Counted from the stretch's first letter, positions 8,961-18,859 are shown. The stretch is DNA of 64,000 bases from Flectonema sp. DT1601 (GCA_964019425.1 OZ025805.1:344501-408500), one strand, 5' to 3'. Program-made: numbers and translations. Notes: generated by a model not told the origin, from the letters alone.

Positions 8961-11825
8961 AAACACAAGAGATGCCAACACCATCAACACCAACCACCAC
9001 ATCCAGAGCATCCACACACTGGATGTTTCCTATCAAAGAAAGAAAGAAACAAACTGGCCCATGCCTTGAATGGCAATGGTGGAACAAGGAAGGACAGCAG
9101 AGACCGACGCCCGCGGGACGACACTCGCGACAGGGACGAGGACCGCACGGACAAGGAAGAACGCCGGCTGGCGAAACTCGAGAAGGAAAAACTCGAGTCG
9201 CTAGACGAAATCGAGGAAGAGAAGCAGCGGCTGGGGCAACAGAGAATGGCCATGGAACAGCACCACCACCAGAAGGAAACCAACCTTCAAGGACAAGAAA
9301 AACAGTTGGAACAGCAACGCCAACACCAACAACAAGAACTGCAAAGTCAGTACCACCAACAACAGCAGCAACTGCAAAGCCACCATCAGCTGAAGGAAAC
9401 GGAAAGTCTCCAGAAGGAGCAAAACCTACAGGCTCAACTCAAAGAGCAACATCAGCACCAACAGAAGGAATTGGAGAAGCAATACCGCCAACGACAACAG
9501 CAACTGGAAAGCCAGCAGCAGAAGAAGGACGCCGAGTCTGAACAGCAAACGCATCTGACTCGGTCACAACTACAGAAGGAAAAGGAATCCTTCCAGACGG
9601 AGAAGGAACGGCTCCACCTCCAGCTGGATCAGCAGCTAAAGAACGAGAAGGAGCACCTCCACCGAAAGCTCAAGGAGCAGATTGGACAGGAAAAAGTCCA
9701 ACAACAACAAAAGCTCCAACAGAAGGAAGAAGAAATTCAACGGCGTGAGGAAGAGGTGAACCGAGGACAGCACCAACTACACCAACAGCAGCAACAACTA
9801 GAGCAGCAGCAACAGCAATCGCAACATCAGCAACTGGAACTACAACAACAACGGCAACAACAACAACAACAGCATCAACAACTGGAACTGGAACAACAAC
9901 AACTACAACAGCAACTGCAACTGCAACAACATCGACAACCGCAACAACAACCGCAACAGCAACCCGTACACTACATGCAACATCAACCGTATGCAACGTA
10001 CGACACCTACGCCCAGCAGCAGCAGTCTTCCCACTACGAAGGACTACAACAGGAACTGAAGCGCGAGAGAGAGGAGAAAAGCGAACTACGCGAGATGCTC
10101 CGAACTCTCCAACAACAACTGGACGGATTGAGAGAAGAACTCAAGGCCCAACATGCTGAGGCGAAGAGGCAGCAGGAAACGGCGGGACGGGAAGCGAGAG
10201 AGATGCAAGAACGTTTCTTGCTAGAACTCGAAGCGGAACGGGTCCAGATCAGAGGACTCAACTCGCTGAGAGAAGAGGAAGAGGAACCTCAGATGGACAC
10301 CACCCCTGATCAGGAAGTAAACACGGAAGTGAAGCAAACGCCACCGGTGAAGCTGCCCCAAGACGGTATGAGGGAGCTGGACGCCTCACGCAAGAAGCTG
10401 ATGAAAGAAATCAATGAAGGGCAGGTAGCCGGACGATCGGCCATCCAAGAGCAGATGGTCCGAGAGGCCGGGAGACTGGCGCAGACTCAGAAGAGCTGGG
10501 AGAACGCAGCACGCAAGGAGCGATCCAGGGTGGATAACCTCTCGCTGGCACCGGAATACTGGCCAGAGGGAATGGCGATCACGAAGGAGCAGTACGACGC
10601 CGGTGCAAAGGGAGTACACCTCACCACCAGAGAGGAGGCAAGGAAGAGGATGTCGGGAACACCTCCGGGAGCCTGGGAAACGTTATCCCTAGTAACCCTG
10701 GAACCACCATCAGACACGGCGCAGAAAGTACAGGTAGTACTTAAGGAGACGACGAGCGACGGCGAGAAGAGAATTCTCAAGCAGCTCTGGATGACAACAC
10801 TGGGAAGGGTGGTTGTACCATCCGGAACAGACGTCGTGCGGACGGAAAGCACGAGGGAGATGGTTGTCCGGGTGGACAAAAAATGGTCCGGAGAGAAGAG
10901 ATGGTCGGAAGTGAAGCGCTCCCCGTTCAGAGCAACGGAGGAATTGAAGAAGATGCCGGGGTATGTCGATACGTACAACCCGCGGATCGGAGACCAGAGC
11001 GTCACGGTGATGCTCAGGGTGAAGGTAGCCGAAGTGAAGAACTTCCTCCGAGAATCGGGGAAGGACGGCGTCTTCACCAAGGAAAAGGATCCGAGAGAGG
11101 AACGAGCAGTGAAGGCAGCGGTCATTTGGCTACCGAAGGACGAGACGCTCGGAATCGCTCGGGACAAGGCTGTAGAAGTCGATGGAGGGCTGGGACTCGT
11201 GGTAAACGAACACGGACTTGGGCTTCGAGTGACCAGCTGGCAGGAAACGGCGGCGAGGGAGAAACTGCACCTGCCGGCTAAGCTACCGGAAACAAAGATC
11301 ACGGGGATCCCGATCGGCACAACCACCGACGAAGCGATCAAGTGGCTGATCACGAAGGAAGGCTGGGAAGTGAGGAAGACGAAGGAAGGCGTACGGAACG
11401 GCATGCGATGGATGGTCGTCCGCGGTCCGGTGAGAACGCAGGAAACCATCACGGTGGATGGCGTCCTGTGCATGGTGGAGGCTGGGAAACAGAAGGTGGA
11501 AGTCGACCCGAAACGGAAGGAGACCAAACGCCCGAATGCGACACCGACAAAACCGGAGAAAAGGCGTGACCCGACGGAGGGAACGGGAGGAAAGTGGTAC
11601 ACTCGATTGGAGTTCATCGAGTTTCATGGGAAGAAGAAGGGACAACGCCTATGGTTAGAAGCCAGCAACCCAACACCAACTACGACGGCACCTACGAAGG
11701 CAGCGACCGCAACGACAACAGCGAGAAAGGAGCCCAAGTCGACAAAAAAGAAGGAGAACAGCTCAGTGGACGAGAGATTGGACCGACTGGAACGTCTACT
11801 GATGGCGTTCATGGAACGGAATTGA
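8893..11825 (+). CDS. LINE ORF1, coiled-coil protein (copy 1)
   Basis: The frame is open from the host ATG at 8406, across the insertion junction (SQIT then RDHDTC), to the UGA at 11823-11825, 1139 codons from 8406. The element part has a charged N-terminus (KDSRDRRPRDDTRDRDED), a long Gln-rich coiled coil with many QQQ runs, and a globular C-terminal region of about 400 residues containing PEYWPEGMAITKEQYDAG and VAEVKNFLRESGKDGVFTKE, which may hold RRM-like folds. That layout resembles other LINE ORF1 RNA-binding proteins. No ATG in this frame occurs within roughly the first 110 element codons, so start from the host ATG, or non-AUG or internal start, must be considered. Confidence 0.8.
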
Positions 11826-11909
11826 CCGGCGGAGGACGGAAGGAACTGGGCGGAGACACGGAGACGTCTCCTGCTACAAGCTGGCGACGTTGAGAGGAAC
11901 CCCGGACCG
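11823..11909 (+). promoter_or_regulatory. In-frame UGA followed by 2A peptide (copy 1)
   Basis: ORF1 stops at UGA (11823-11825, next base C). The same frame is then open for 14 codons and continues as LLLQAGDVERNPGP (11868-11909), which satisfies the 2A consensus DxExNPGP. ORF2 follows without a break. 2A peptides cause ribosomes to release the upstream chain between G and P; they are known at the N-terminus of trypanosome L1Tc/ingi proteins. UGA followed by C is a leaky stop context in many eukaryotes. No AUG precedes ORF2 in frame, which suggests UGA readthrough, then 2A separation. Confidence 0.8.
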
Positions 11910-14900
11910 AGACCACGAATCGATGGGCTCACCGTGGGAACAATCAATGTCACCACACTGGAAGGAAAAATAGATGCCATCACAGATCTGAACCTAGATC
12001 TGATAGCTCTACAGGAAACTTCTCTGACGGGCCCACAGCAACGCCAGATGAAAAAACAGCTCGGTGAGAGAGGATGGGAAGCGACGTTCGGATTAGAGTG
12101 CAAATTACTAACCGATGGGCAAAAGACGTGGACGGCGGCGGGAGGCGTGGCCATCTTGACGCGCACTGGTACACCGGTGAGAAGGATAAAACATGAACGG
12201 CTCGACAACACGGGACGATTCGTACACGCGGGAGTGTCGTACGGAAATGGCAAGGTACTGCACGTATTCTCGTTCTACGGAGACGTACGTTCGGCGGTCC
12301 ACACGGAAGAGTTGATTGCGGAGATGCTCGTGGAAGCAGCAGCTCTGGGTGATGTTCCCGTATTGATAGCGGGGGACTTCAACGTCGAAACAACGGAATC
12401 GCCGGCGCTTCTGTCGGCTTTCGCACACGGACTCTGGATAGATGCCGCCGTCTCGATGGGAAACATGACACCGACAAGCGAAGCGGGAAAAGGACTTCGT
12501 AGAATCGATGCTATTCTGATGAACCGCGGGGCGGCGACAGCAATCTCGAATGACACAACGATCCATGTGCATAAGAGTGAGCTGATCCCGACACACAAGC
12601 CGGTCATCATTAGAAAGCTCAACATCTCACGCTACAACGAGAAGGCTCCTAGGCTGATAGTACCGAAACAGTTGGATACCTCCGAGACAACGGACCCGCG
12701 TGAGGGGAAGGCCGAAAGGCAACTCCACTGGACGCGAGCAGTAGCGACGGAGGATCCTGACAAGATGCTGGAGGCGCTTGGAGAGATCATCGAAAGATAC
12801 CTTCTGACGGGAAAGCTGGAGGTAAGTAACCCAGCCAAGTACACGGGACGCGGGAAGAAGCGTGAGCCTGTGATGTGGACGAATGCGGCGAAACAAGACG
12901 GGAGGGGAGCGACGTGCAGGGAAACGCGGAGAAGACTGCAGAAGATCCGCGTCCTGGAGGAAGTGACGAAAATCACAAAGCAATACGATGGTCCGACGGT
13001 GCCGTCCCACGAAGTGATGAATCTCTGGAAAAAATTACGGAAACTCGATCCGACGACGGGATCCGAAATACCACAGACGGAGGAGCTTCGGATACTACTT
13101 CAACAAGCGAGACAGGAGCAAGCGATAGAAAGCAAGAAGCTCCGAACCGAACGCATCCGCATGTGGAAACGGAATGTTGTCGATAATTGGAACGACGACC
13201 GCACGAAGGTTTTCCAGTGGATCAGGAACGTCGAGCAATCGAAGACTGTTCTGATGGAGAAGGCAGATGGAAGCTGGACGGCCAACTGCTCCGAGATGGA
13301 TGAGGCCATGCACGCGGCATGGGACCCCATACTCAAAAAGTACTTGTCAGACCCAGAACCAGACTGGATGAAGTTCGAAGAACGATACAGCAACTACATC
13401 GAGGAACACCCGATGCGATGCGAAGATATCACCGGGGGGGACGTTGCAAAAGCCCTCAGAAGGACTAGCTCGCGCAAAGCAGCTGGGGTAGACGGCTTCA
13501 GGATATCGGAGCTCAAGTTGCTACCGGAGGACATGATTCAGATGATAGCGGAATTCTACAACATGGTGGAGAGAACACACTGGCCGGAAGCACTTCTCAC
13601 AGCACTGGTGTCGGCCATACCCAAAGGGGCAGGGACGAAACCACTGGAGCAGAGACCCATTACGGTGACATCCGCACTTTACAGGCTTTGGGGCTGTATA
13701 CGTATGGAAAAGGATGTAATGGAGTGGCAAGAGAAGTGGGCTCACGACGGGCAATACGGCTACCGGAAGGGGAGATCTACGCTCGACCTCAGCTGGAAGA
13801 TAGCACTAGACGTGGAACACGCAACTCTCTACGGAGAAGAGGTTGCAGGAGTGACCACGGACTTCAGGAAGTGTTTCGACCTGATCCCGCACGACATCCT
13901 CCTGAAATTAGTGAAGGAATTGGGCCTAAGTGATAAGATCCTGAGAACTGTGACGGATGTCTACCGGCGACTCAGAAGGAGATTCAAGTTCCCGAGCGGC
14001 GTCGGAGAAGAATTTGCCACCACCAACGGAATACTGCAAGGATGCCCGCTCAGCGTGGTGCTCTTCAATGCGCTGAGCTCGATACTCAGCAAAGCAATCG
14101 AGAGGGAAGCCGATGTGACGCCCGGATCATATGCGGACGACCTGACATTGTTTGGATCACGAACGAAGCTACAAGAAGGCGTAGAAGTCGTTGCGGAGTT
14201 CTGCACCCTGACCGGACAAGAACTCGCACCTCAGAAGTGCAAGTGGTTCTCGAACAGAGACCAGGGCCAGACCAACATCACAATGGGGGACACAACACTA
14301 GACTTCGATGACAGTGTCGATATCGTGGGATGCCACCTCAGTATGAAAGGAACCACCAAGCAGATGGGGAGGATCACAGAAGAAGTGCTCGATAGAGCGA
14401 GGCGAATCCGGTTACTTCCGCTCAGATATCAAGCGAAGGAACAGATAGCTGCAGCTAGTGTCATGCCCAAGGCGCTCTTCGGAACGGCACTGTACGATCC
14501 CGATACGACGCGACTCGGACTGCTGAGAAGAGCAATGGCAACGGGGATTTTCCGCAAACTTGGAGGGAAAAGAACTAAGATGTCGCACACCATGGGCCTA
14601 ACGCTACTCTGCAAGGGACATTGTGTGGATCCCGCGACGTACATTAGGTACAATAGACTCCTTGCACTCACCAGAATGCTACCGAAGCTAACTGAGAGGA
14701 TACGCAGGGTATGGGAACACCTGCAGGAGCACACTGAAGCGACGAGGGGACCAGTCGGCCTCGCCCTGAGTACTCTGAAGGAACTTGGATGGGAATGGTC
14801 AACTTTCTCGGTCTTCGAAGGTCCGGGAGGGACGACCGAACACGGACGGCTGGATGCGGGGCGCTGGCGGCACGATGTCAGAGAGGCGTGCAGGCGTTTC

Positions 14901-16562
14901 ACCTGGAACAAAACAATTGCGGAAACGAGACGGGTAAACCTGAGAGGTATTGAAGCGGGCATCGACCGGAAAGAGACCCTGAAGGTCCTGAAGGAAGGAA
15001 AGGGCGACCCCTACCTGCGCGGAGTAGTGAAGCACTGCCTCCTGGACAACGTGTACACTGGCTCGATGAAGGCGGGAAACAAGAACTGCGCGCACTGCGA
15101 GGAGGTTGACGACGTAGAGAGGACGGAGACCCTCGAGCACGTGAACTGGGATTGCAGAGCTTATGACACAATCCGACAGGAATATCCGCAAGTGATGCTA
15201 CAAGTTCGATGCGATTGGCCCAATTGCCTGAGGCTACTCGGCATCAAGCCCGACAATGTGGAACTGCCGGCGGGGCTCACTGGAGACCTACAACGAATGT
15301 TCGCACGGATCAGGCTCCGCAGGGACGACTATCAACAACTGGAGGAGAGACGGCTGATGGTTGTGGAATACGCTGGGAACAAGGAACCGGAAGTAGTTAT
15401 GCGATACAACAACAAACTGGAAAAGTACATGCCAGTATACACCCAATGGCCCGAAGCCCTTGGATTGACCTTGTACTTGGCGCTTGCGAGCTACCTGAGG
15501 GAACTGAAGTGGCCTCGACAGCCAGACGGAGTCGGAGTCACCTTCCTGGAATTAGCGATCGACTTCGAAGCGTATGCGGGGGTTGACATACCGACCACAG
15601 TCCACGAAGGCCACGTAGCGAAGTGCACCAAAGACAGAGCCGCCGGGAAGAAAGCTGACGTCATGTGTGGACTGATGCTAAGATTGAACTTGGTTCACAA
15701 GCATTTAGAAGGCGAGGAACAAAGAACCTTTCCCGACTACTGCGTAGGAAGCAACAAAGCCTTACGTCCACTAGGAGCCCCAGTACTGAAAGGTTTGAAG
15801 AAACGACCAGCTTTTCTGATGGGAGACGAAACAGTAGACACAATTCGGAGGACGGTCCAGGAGGCGAACGACGGAAAAGCTGACAAAATCAGATTCGGCT
15901 TCGAGACTGAGTGCAGGCACTCGAACGAGAGGGAAGGGAGAGCGGAGGAATGGATAACCGCGGCACGACTTTTCCCATCAAAGGAAAAAGACGTACAGCT
16001 GAGGAGGGAGCTCTGCGAGCGAGGACCGACACGCCCGCCACCCGAGGTCGTCAAGAGACCGGGCATCGCGGAGGGACAAGGAACGATGAACTCGACGTGC
16101 TACGGACACTTCAAGAAGAAATGCAATAGTTGTCGACGGGCCGGAAACACCATCTACCAGTGCTGCCACAACCATCACACTCTGGGGGATGAAGATGGAC
16201 AAATACCGATATGGGACTTTTGCAGCAAGCACAAGCTTACTCCATGTGCAGTCTGCATAGTGATCGGCAGAGGGTCTGAGCAATGTTGCAGAAACAGCCA
16301 CCACCGATGCTGTCACCACGAGATGGCTCCCTGCAACGACTGCAAGCGGAATCCGGATCCGGAACAACGGACTGCCACGAAATGCTGCAACAAAAAGCAT
16401 CACGGGCCAATTATAAGGACGTTGACGAGGAGGGCGAAGCAGCCGACGAAGCATGATATGCAAACCAGCACATCGCTTCTAAAAGTAGGTTTCACCAAAC
16501 AAATGAAACCGAAAGCAGAGGAAACCCCGGAAAGGGAACCACAGGACAGGGGGTTAACTTAG
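11826..16562 (+). CDS. LINE ORF2, APE endonuclease and reverse transcriptase (copy 1)
   Basis: The frame continues ORF1 after its UGA; mature protein would start at the 2A proline codon 11907 (1551 aa). The apurinic-type endonuclease shows LIALQET, GDFNV (about 12375), RIDAIL and THKPV. The reverse transcriptase follows with SAIPKGAG, VTTDFRKCFDLIPHD (motif A), NGILQGCPLS (motif B) and SYADDLTLFG (motif C, about 14130). After it comes a CCHC-like cluster, CAHCEEVDDVERTETLEHVN then DC, and a Cys/His-rich tail with CYGHFKKKCNSC, QCCHNHH, CCRNSHHRC and CCNKKHHG. All key motifs are present. No start ATG exists near its beginning. It differs from copy 2 at 23 residues by my count over 1542 compared. 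Confidence 0.93.
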   Translation, partial: PAEDGRNWAETRRRLLLQAGDVERNPGPRPRIDGLTVGTINVTTLEGKIDAITDLNLDLIALQETSLTGPQQRQMKKQLGERGWEATFGLECKLLTDGQKTWTAAGGVAILTRTGTPVRRIKHERLDNTGRFVHAGVSYGNGKVLHVFSFYGDVRSAVHTEELIAEMLVEAAALGDVPVLIAGDFNVETTESPALLSAFAHGLWIDAAVSMGNMTPTSEAGKGLRRIDAILMNRGAATAISNDTTIHVHKSELIPTHKPVIIRKLNISRYNEKAPRLIVPKQLDTSETTDPREGKAERQLHWTRAVATEDPDKMLEALGEIIERYLLTGKLEVSNPAKYTGRGKKREPVMWTNAAKQDGRGATCRETRRRLQKIRVLEEVTKITKQYDGPTVPSHEVMNLWKKLRKLDPTTGSEIPQTEELRILLQQARQEQAIESKKLRTERIRMWKRNVVDNWNDDRTKVFQWIRNVEQSKTVLMEKADGSWTANCSEMDEAMHAAWDPILKKYLSDPEPDWMKFEERYSNYIEEHPMRCEDITGGDVAKALRRTSSRKAAGVDGFRISELKLLPEDMIQMIAEFYNMVERTHWPEALLTALVSAIPKGAGTKPLEQRPITVTSALYRLWGCIRMEKDVMEWQEKWAHDGQYGYRKGRSTLDLSWKIALDVEHATLYGEEVAGVTTDFRKCFDLIPHDILLKLVKELGLSDKILRTVTDVYRRLRRRFKFPSGVGEEFATTNGILQGCPLSVVLFNALSSILSKAIEREADVTPGSYADDLTLFGSRTKLQEGVEVVAEFCTLTGQELAPQKCKWFSNRDQGQTNITMGDTTLDFDDSVDIVGCHLSMKGTTKQMGRITEEVLDRARRIRLLPLRYQAKEQIAAASVMPKALFGTALYDPDTTRLGLLRRAMATGIFRKLGGKRTKMSHTMGLTLLCKGHCVDPATYIRYNRLLALTRMLPKLTERIRRVWEHLQEHTEATRGPVGLALSTLKELGWEWSTFSVFEGPGGTTEHGRLDAGRWRHDVREACRRFTWNKTIAETRRVNLRGIEAGIDRKETLKVLKEGKGDPYLRGVVKHCLLDNVYTGSMKAGNKNCAHCEEVDDVERTETLEHVNWDCRAYDTIRQEYPQVMLQVRCDWPNCLRLLGIKPDNVELPAGLTGDLQRMFARIRLRRDDYQQLEERRLMVVEYAGNKEPEVVMRYNNKLEKYMPVYTQWPEALGLTLYLALASYLRELKWPRQPDGVGVTFLELAIDFEAYAGVDIPTTVHEGHVAKCTKDRAAGKKADVMCGLMLRLNLVHKHLEGEEQRTFPDYCVGSNKALRPLGAPVLKGLKKRPAFLMGDETVDTIRRTVQEANDGKADKIRFGFETECRHSNEREGRAEEWITAARLFPSKEKDVQLRRELCERGPTRPPPEVVKRPGIAEGQGTMNSTCYGHFKKKCNSCRRAGNTIYQCCHNHHTLGDEDGQIPIWDFCSKHKLTPCAVCIVIGRGSEQCCRNSHHRCCHHEMAPCNDCKRNPDPEQRTATKCCNKKHHGPIIRTLTRRAKQPTKHDMQTSTSLLKVGFTKQMKPKAEETPEREPQDRGLT

Positions 16563-16953
16563 GTTGGCCGAACCAGTGCCTCGTCATCTCACCGTGCTAG
16601 CAAGCCTGAATGACAGCACTCAAAATGGTACATATATTCCTGTTCACAAATCACTTCTCTTGACCTTTCAGGTCTTCATAGTGTCACCACAATAGGAATT
16701 CAATTCTTGTCCTGTTTACTAATAACTTCTCTTGACCTTTCAGGCCTTAGTAGTGTCACTACTATTGGAAGTGCATTCTTGTCTTACTGTTCACAAATCA
16801 CTTCTGTAAACTTTTCAGGTCTTAGTAGTGTCACCACTATTGGTGATTATTTCTTGTCTTTCTGTTCACAAATCACTTCTCTTGACTTATCATATCTTTG
16901 TAGTGTCACTACAATTAGTTATTGTTTCTTGAATTCCTGTTCACAAATTACTT

Positions 16954-17026
16954 GGGGAACGAAACTCGGACAGCGCGCCTCCTCGTGGTGTTGCCTGGAT
17001 GCACCTTGTGTGTAACTAGAGTGCTG
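16954..17026 (+). ncRNA. HDV-like ribozyme of element S1
   Basis: The first 73 nt fold like the LINE ribozyme: P1 GGGGAAC with GTTGCCT (one mismatch in this copy), a longer J1/2, P2 CAGCGC with GTGCTG, P3 GCC with GGT capped by TCCTCGT, a short P4 (GCAC with GTGT), and a joining strand AACTAGA containing a candidate catalytic C. The P1 mismatch may make this copy weak. Confidence 0.65.
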
Positions 17027-17651
17027 ACGTATTGTTGTTGTTGCTGTGTATTCTTTTACCCCCGTTTTATTTTCCGGTAGCCTAACCTTTAAAAAAAAAA
17101 AAGGACAACATAGCAGAAGGTCAGGTGATCCGGCCCGGGATACTCAGGCACCCAGAGCTCACAGGGGCCACCGGGTTTTTATTTTTTCCTTAGTGGCATG
17201 ATTTCCCTTTACCCCCATTTCCTTCAAACTTCCCCCGTTTAGTCTTTTCACGCATGGGGGGATTATAAGTTCAGGTCGCCTGAAATGTATTAACAGTATC
17301 AGCCCCGCGAGTTACTCGGGGAGCTCCCATGCAATGTGTGGAGAAAGAGGCCATCCCTCCCCCTACCTCTCTGCTTTACTACGTCGTTTTTTGTGTGTGG
17401 CATTTCTTTTCTTATATTCTTTTCTTTTCAATCTTGTTCCTTCACACGCGGTTGTTCGAGCGGTTGTGAACCACCTTGGGTCTCTTACGGTCTCCAAGCT
17501 ACTGTTGTGCGAAGAAACAAATCTGTTGGTGCGGTGGCCTTCCGACGCCACCTGGACCGCAACTCGTTCACAGTGCCCTACCCGGTTCTCCACCGGACCG
17601 CCTGAGCGACGGGATCCATGGGATTCAAACCCCTAAACACTGGTTAATTTT
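16954..17651 (+). mobile_element. Short non-autonomous element S1
   Basis: This 698-bp insertion in gene D is flanked by a perfect 20-bp target duplication TTCCTGTTCACAAATTACTT (16934-16953 and 17652-17671). It has an HDV-like ribozyme at its 5' end and a 3' end of ACTGGTTAATTTT, with no poly-A tail. It shares no long sequence with the LINE, and I see no enzyme domain; a 100-codon ORF (17334-17636) is not kept in all copies. It uses the same target point and duplication length as the LINE and probably borrows its machinery, as NARTc or RIME do with L1Tc or ingi. Confidence 0.88.
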
Positions 17652-17820
17652 TTCCTGTTCACAAATTACTTCTCTTGACCTTTCAGGTCCTAGTAGTATC
17701 ACCACTATTGGTGATTGCTTTCTCGATGAATGTGACTCTCTTGAATCTGTCCAGCTTCCTGAAAGTAATAGCGCTCTCTTTGAGGAGTCTGTGAAAGCAG
17801 CGATTGATCATTCTGGATAA

Positions 17821-18130
17821 AGTGGTGAATTGATTCTTAATTTTTTTTTGTTATTTTTATTTTTATCCACTGGGAAGTGAAACGAAGAAAATATTAAACT
17901 TTTGTGAACTTGCGAAACTGAAATCAATTTCTGTAGCTGATTAGAAATATTTTTTCGAAAAAGGAAAACTCGCACATCCTTCCCGAGTGAAAATCCTGTC
18001 AAAATGATCAAAAGGTAATCGGTGATCTGTTTTTCCCTTTTGAGTGTAATATATCGTTTCTTTCCTTTAGTGTAATTGTCTCATTTTATTTTATTGGTAT
18101 CATTTCTCTTTCTTATCATTACTTTATTTA
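17821..18130 (+). repeat. 3' flank of gene D, shared with gene E
   Basis: The sequence downstream of the stop closely matches 22525-22840 after gene E (shared CCACTGGGAAGTGAAACGAA and TTCCCGAGTGAAAATCCTGT). In D the match breaks at about 18130 and resumes at about 19081, so some 950 bp (two small inverted-repeat elements and another repeat) have entered the D flank. Confidence 0.75.
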
Positions 18131-18554
18131 TTTAATGCCATAAACGAATTATTTCTGTGCACATTTCATCACTCGCGGAGTAGAAAGTTTCCGATAATTA
18201 CATTCCGCACACAAGGCCGATGGCTGGCAAATCGAAATTATCACAAAAGTGTGAAGTTAAGACCAAATCTAATACAGCAGTAAAATTATAATTTTCTGTT
18301 TTTAGTTTGAAATGGCTGTGGCGATGTAGTTATTGACCTGTAATAATCCGGGTGATTTTGACATAATGGCAATCATGTTGGGGGTGATTTTAAGTGTTCC
18401 GGGAGGATAATTTAATGGATGTGGATAATGGGCATCAGTAAGAGTGTGATTATGACCTCAGTGCCATTATGAGGGCAATAGTGAAATGGAAGAAATCAGC
18501 AGCGGTTCTCGTGATGAAATGTGCACAGTCCTAATTCTAATTTATGGCATTAAA
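18131..18554. mobile_element. Candidate MITE with TA target duplication
   Basis: A 424-bp segment begins TTTAATGCCATAAA and ends with the complement (TTTATGGCATTAAA). The inverted repeats extend with mismatches through TGTGCACATTTCATCAC, about 45 bp. It is flanked by TA on both sides (18129-18130 and 18555-18556), as for Tc1/mariner-like elements. There is no ORF. It lies inside DNA that is absent from the otherwise matching gene E flank. Confidence 0.65.
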
Positions 18555-18560
18555 TATAAA

Positions 18561-18719
18561 ATTGGGCGGTAAGTTGACATAATGTCTAACTCTCAACACA
18601 TAATTATCTTCTCGTGGTGATGCTGACCCCTCGCGCTTTTCGCGCTCGGCGCCGGAATCCCCACTCGACGATAATTAAACTGTTTCGAGTTGAATTATGT
18701 CAACTTCAGCATCCCCAAT
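18561..18719. mobile_element. Second small inverted-repeat element
   Basis: The ends are inverted repeats: ATTGGG...AAGTTGACATAAT on the left and the complement ATTATGTCAACTT...CCCCAAT on the right, with looser pairing further in. The centre is GC-rich (CGCGCTTTTCGCGCTCGGCG). It directly follows the first MITE. A target duplication is not clear. It could also be one long hairpin of another element. Confidence 0.45.
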
Positions 18720-18859
18720 TAATAGAAGAGTGCTCCACTAGTAGTGCGCTACGAACTAGTAACAACAAGAAGAATGTTTTTTTTTATATATAAACATTAT
18801 AACAAAGTAACTACATCCTAGTCTTGCTAACTAAGATGCTTCAGTCACAACAGATGATT

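Larger units (their letters stand above)
8893..16636 (+). mobile_element. Full-length site-specific LINE, copy 1
   Basis: This 7744-bp non-LTR retrotransposon lies within the LRR repeats of gene D. From 5' to 3' it has an HDV-like ribozyme, an open ORF1, an in-frame UGA, a 2A peptide, ORF2 (APE-type endonuclease, reverse transcriptase, Cys/His-rich C-terminus) and a 3' UTR of about 75 nt ending GGTACATATA with no poly-A tail. APE endonuclease, 2A and 5' ribozyme together recall the L1Tc/ingi group of trypanosomes. Both ORFs are open, so it looks recent and possibly active. The 20 bp on its two sides (8873-8892 and 16637-16656) match at only about 15 positions, unlike copy 2. Confidence 0.93.
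8406..17820 (+). pseudogene. Ubiquitin-like/LRR gene D, split by LINE and short element
   Basis: The host gene starts with the ATG at 8406 and encodes the ubiquitin-like domain and the first LRR unit up to 8892. A LINE (8893-16636) interrupts it within the LRR sequence, coding resumes at 16637-16953, a short element (16954-17651) interrupts it again, and the final LRR unit with the conserved tail runs from 17652 to the stop at 17818-17820. Neither downstream LRR piece has its own start. The 16640-16800 piece closely matches gene C (5660-5800), including TTCATAGTGTCACCACAATA, so related LRR repeats have been exchanged. As a gene it is disrupted, but its 5' part forms one open frame with LINE ORF1. 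Confidence 0.85.

Noticed and set aside
10487-11617. 376-codon minus-strand ORF, also at 31503-32633
   Set aside because: It is an antisense shadow of LINE ORF1, Ser/Thr-rich, and arises in both copies only because the + strand is conserved.
11823-11825. UGA decoded as Trp by a variant genetic code
   Set aside because: TGG is used for Trp throughout, and the PDK1-FYVE, membrane-protein and CCCH genes end at UGA with sensible C-termini. A local recoding event is more likely.
8893-16636. LTR retroelement or other virus-like element
   Set aside because: There are no terminal direct repeats, protease or integrase; APE endonuclease, tail-less 3' end and variable-site duplication identify a LINE.
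17334-17636. 100-codon ORF in the short element (MCGERGHPSPYLSALLRRFL)
   Set aside because: It is shared by S1 and S2 because they are near-identical; S3 has a small deletion that changes it. There is no domain and no codon signal.
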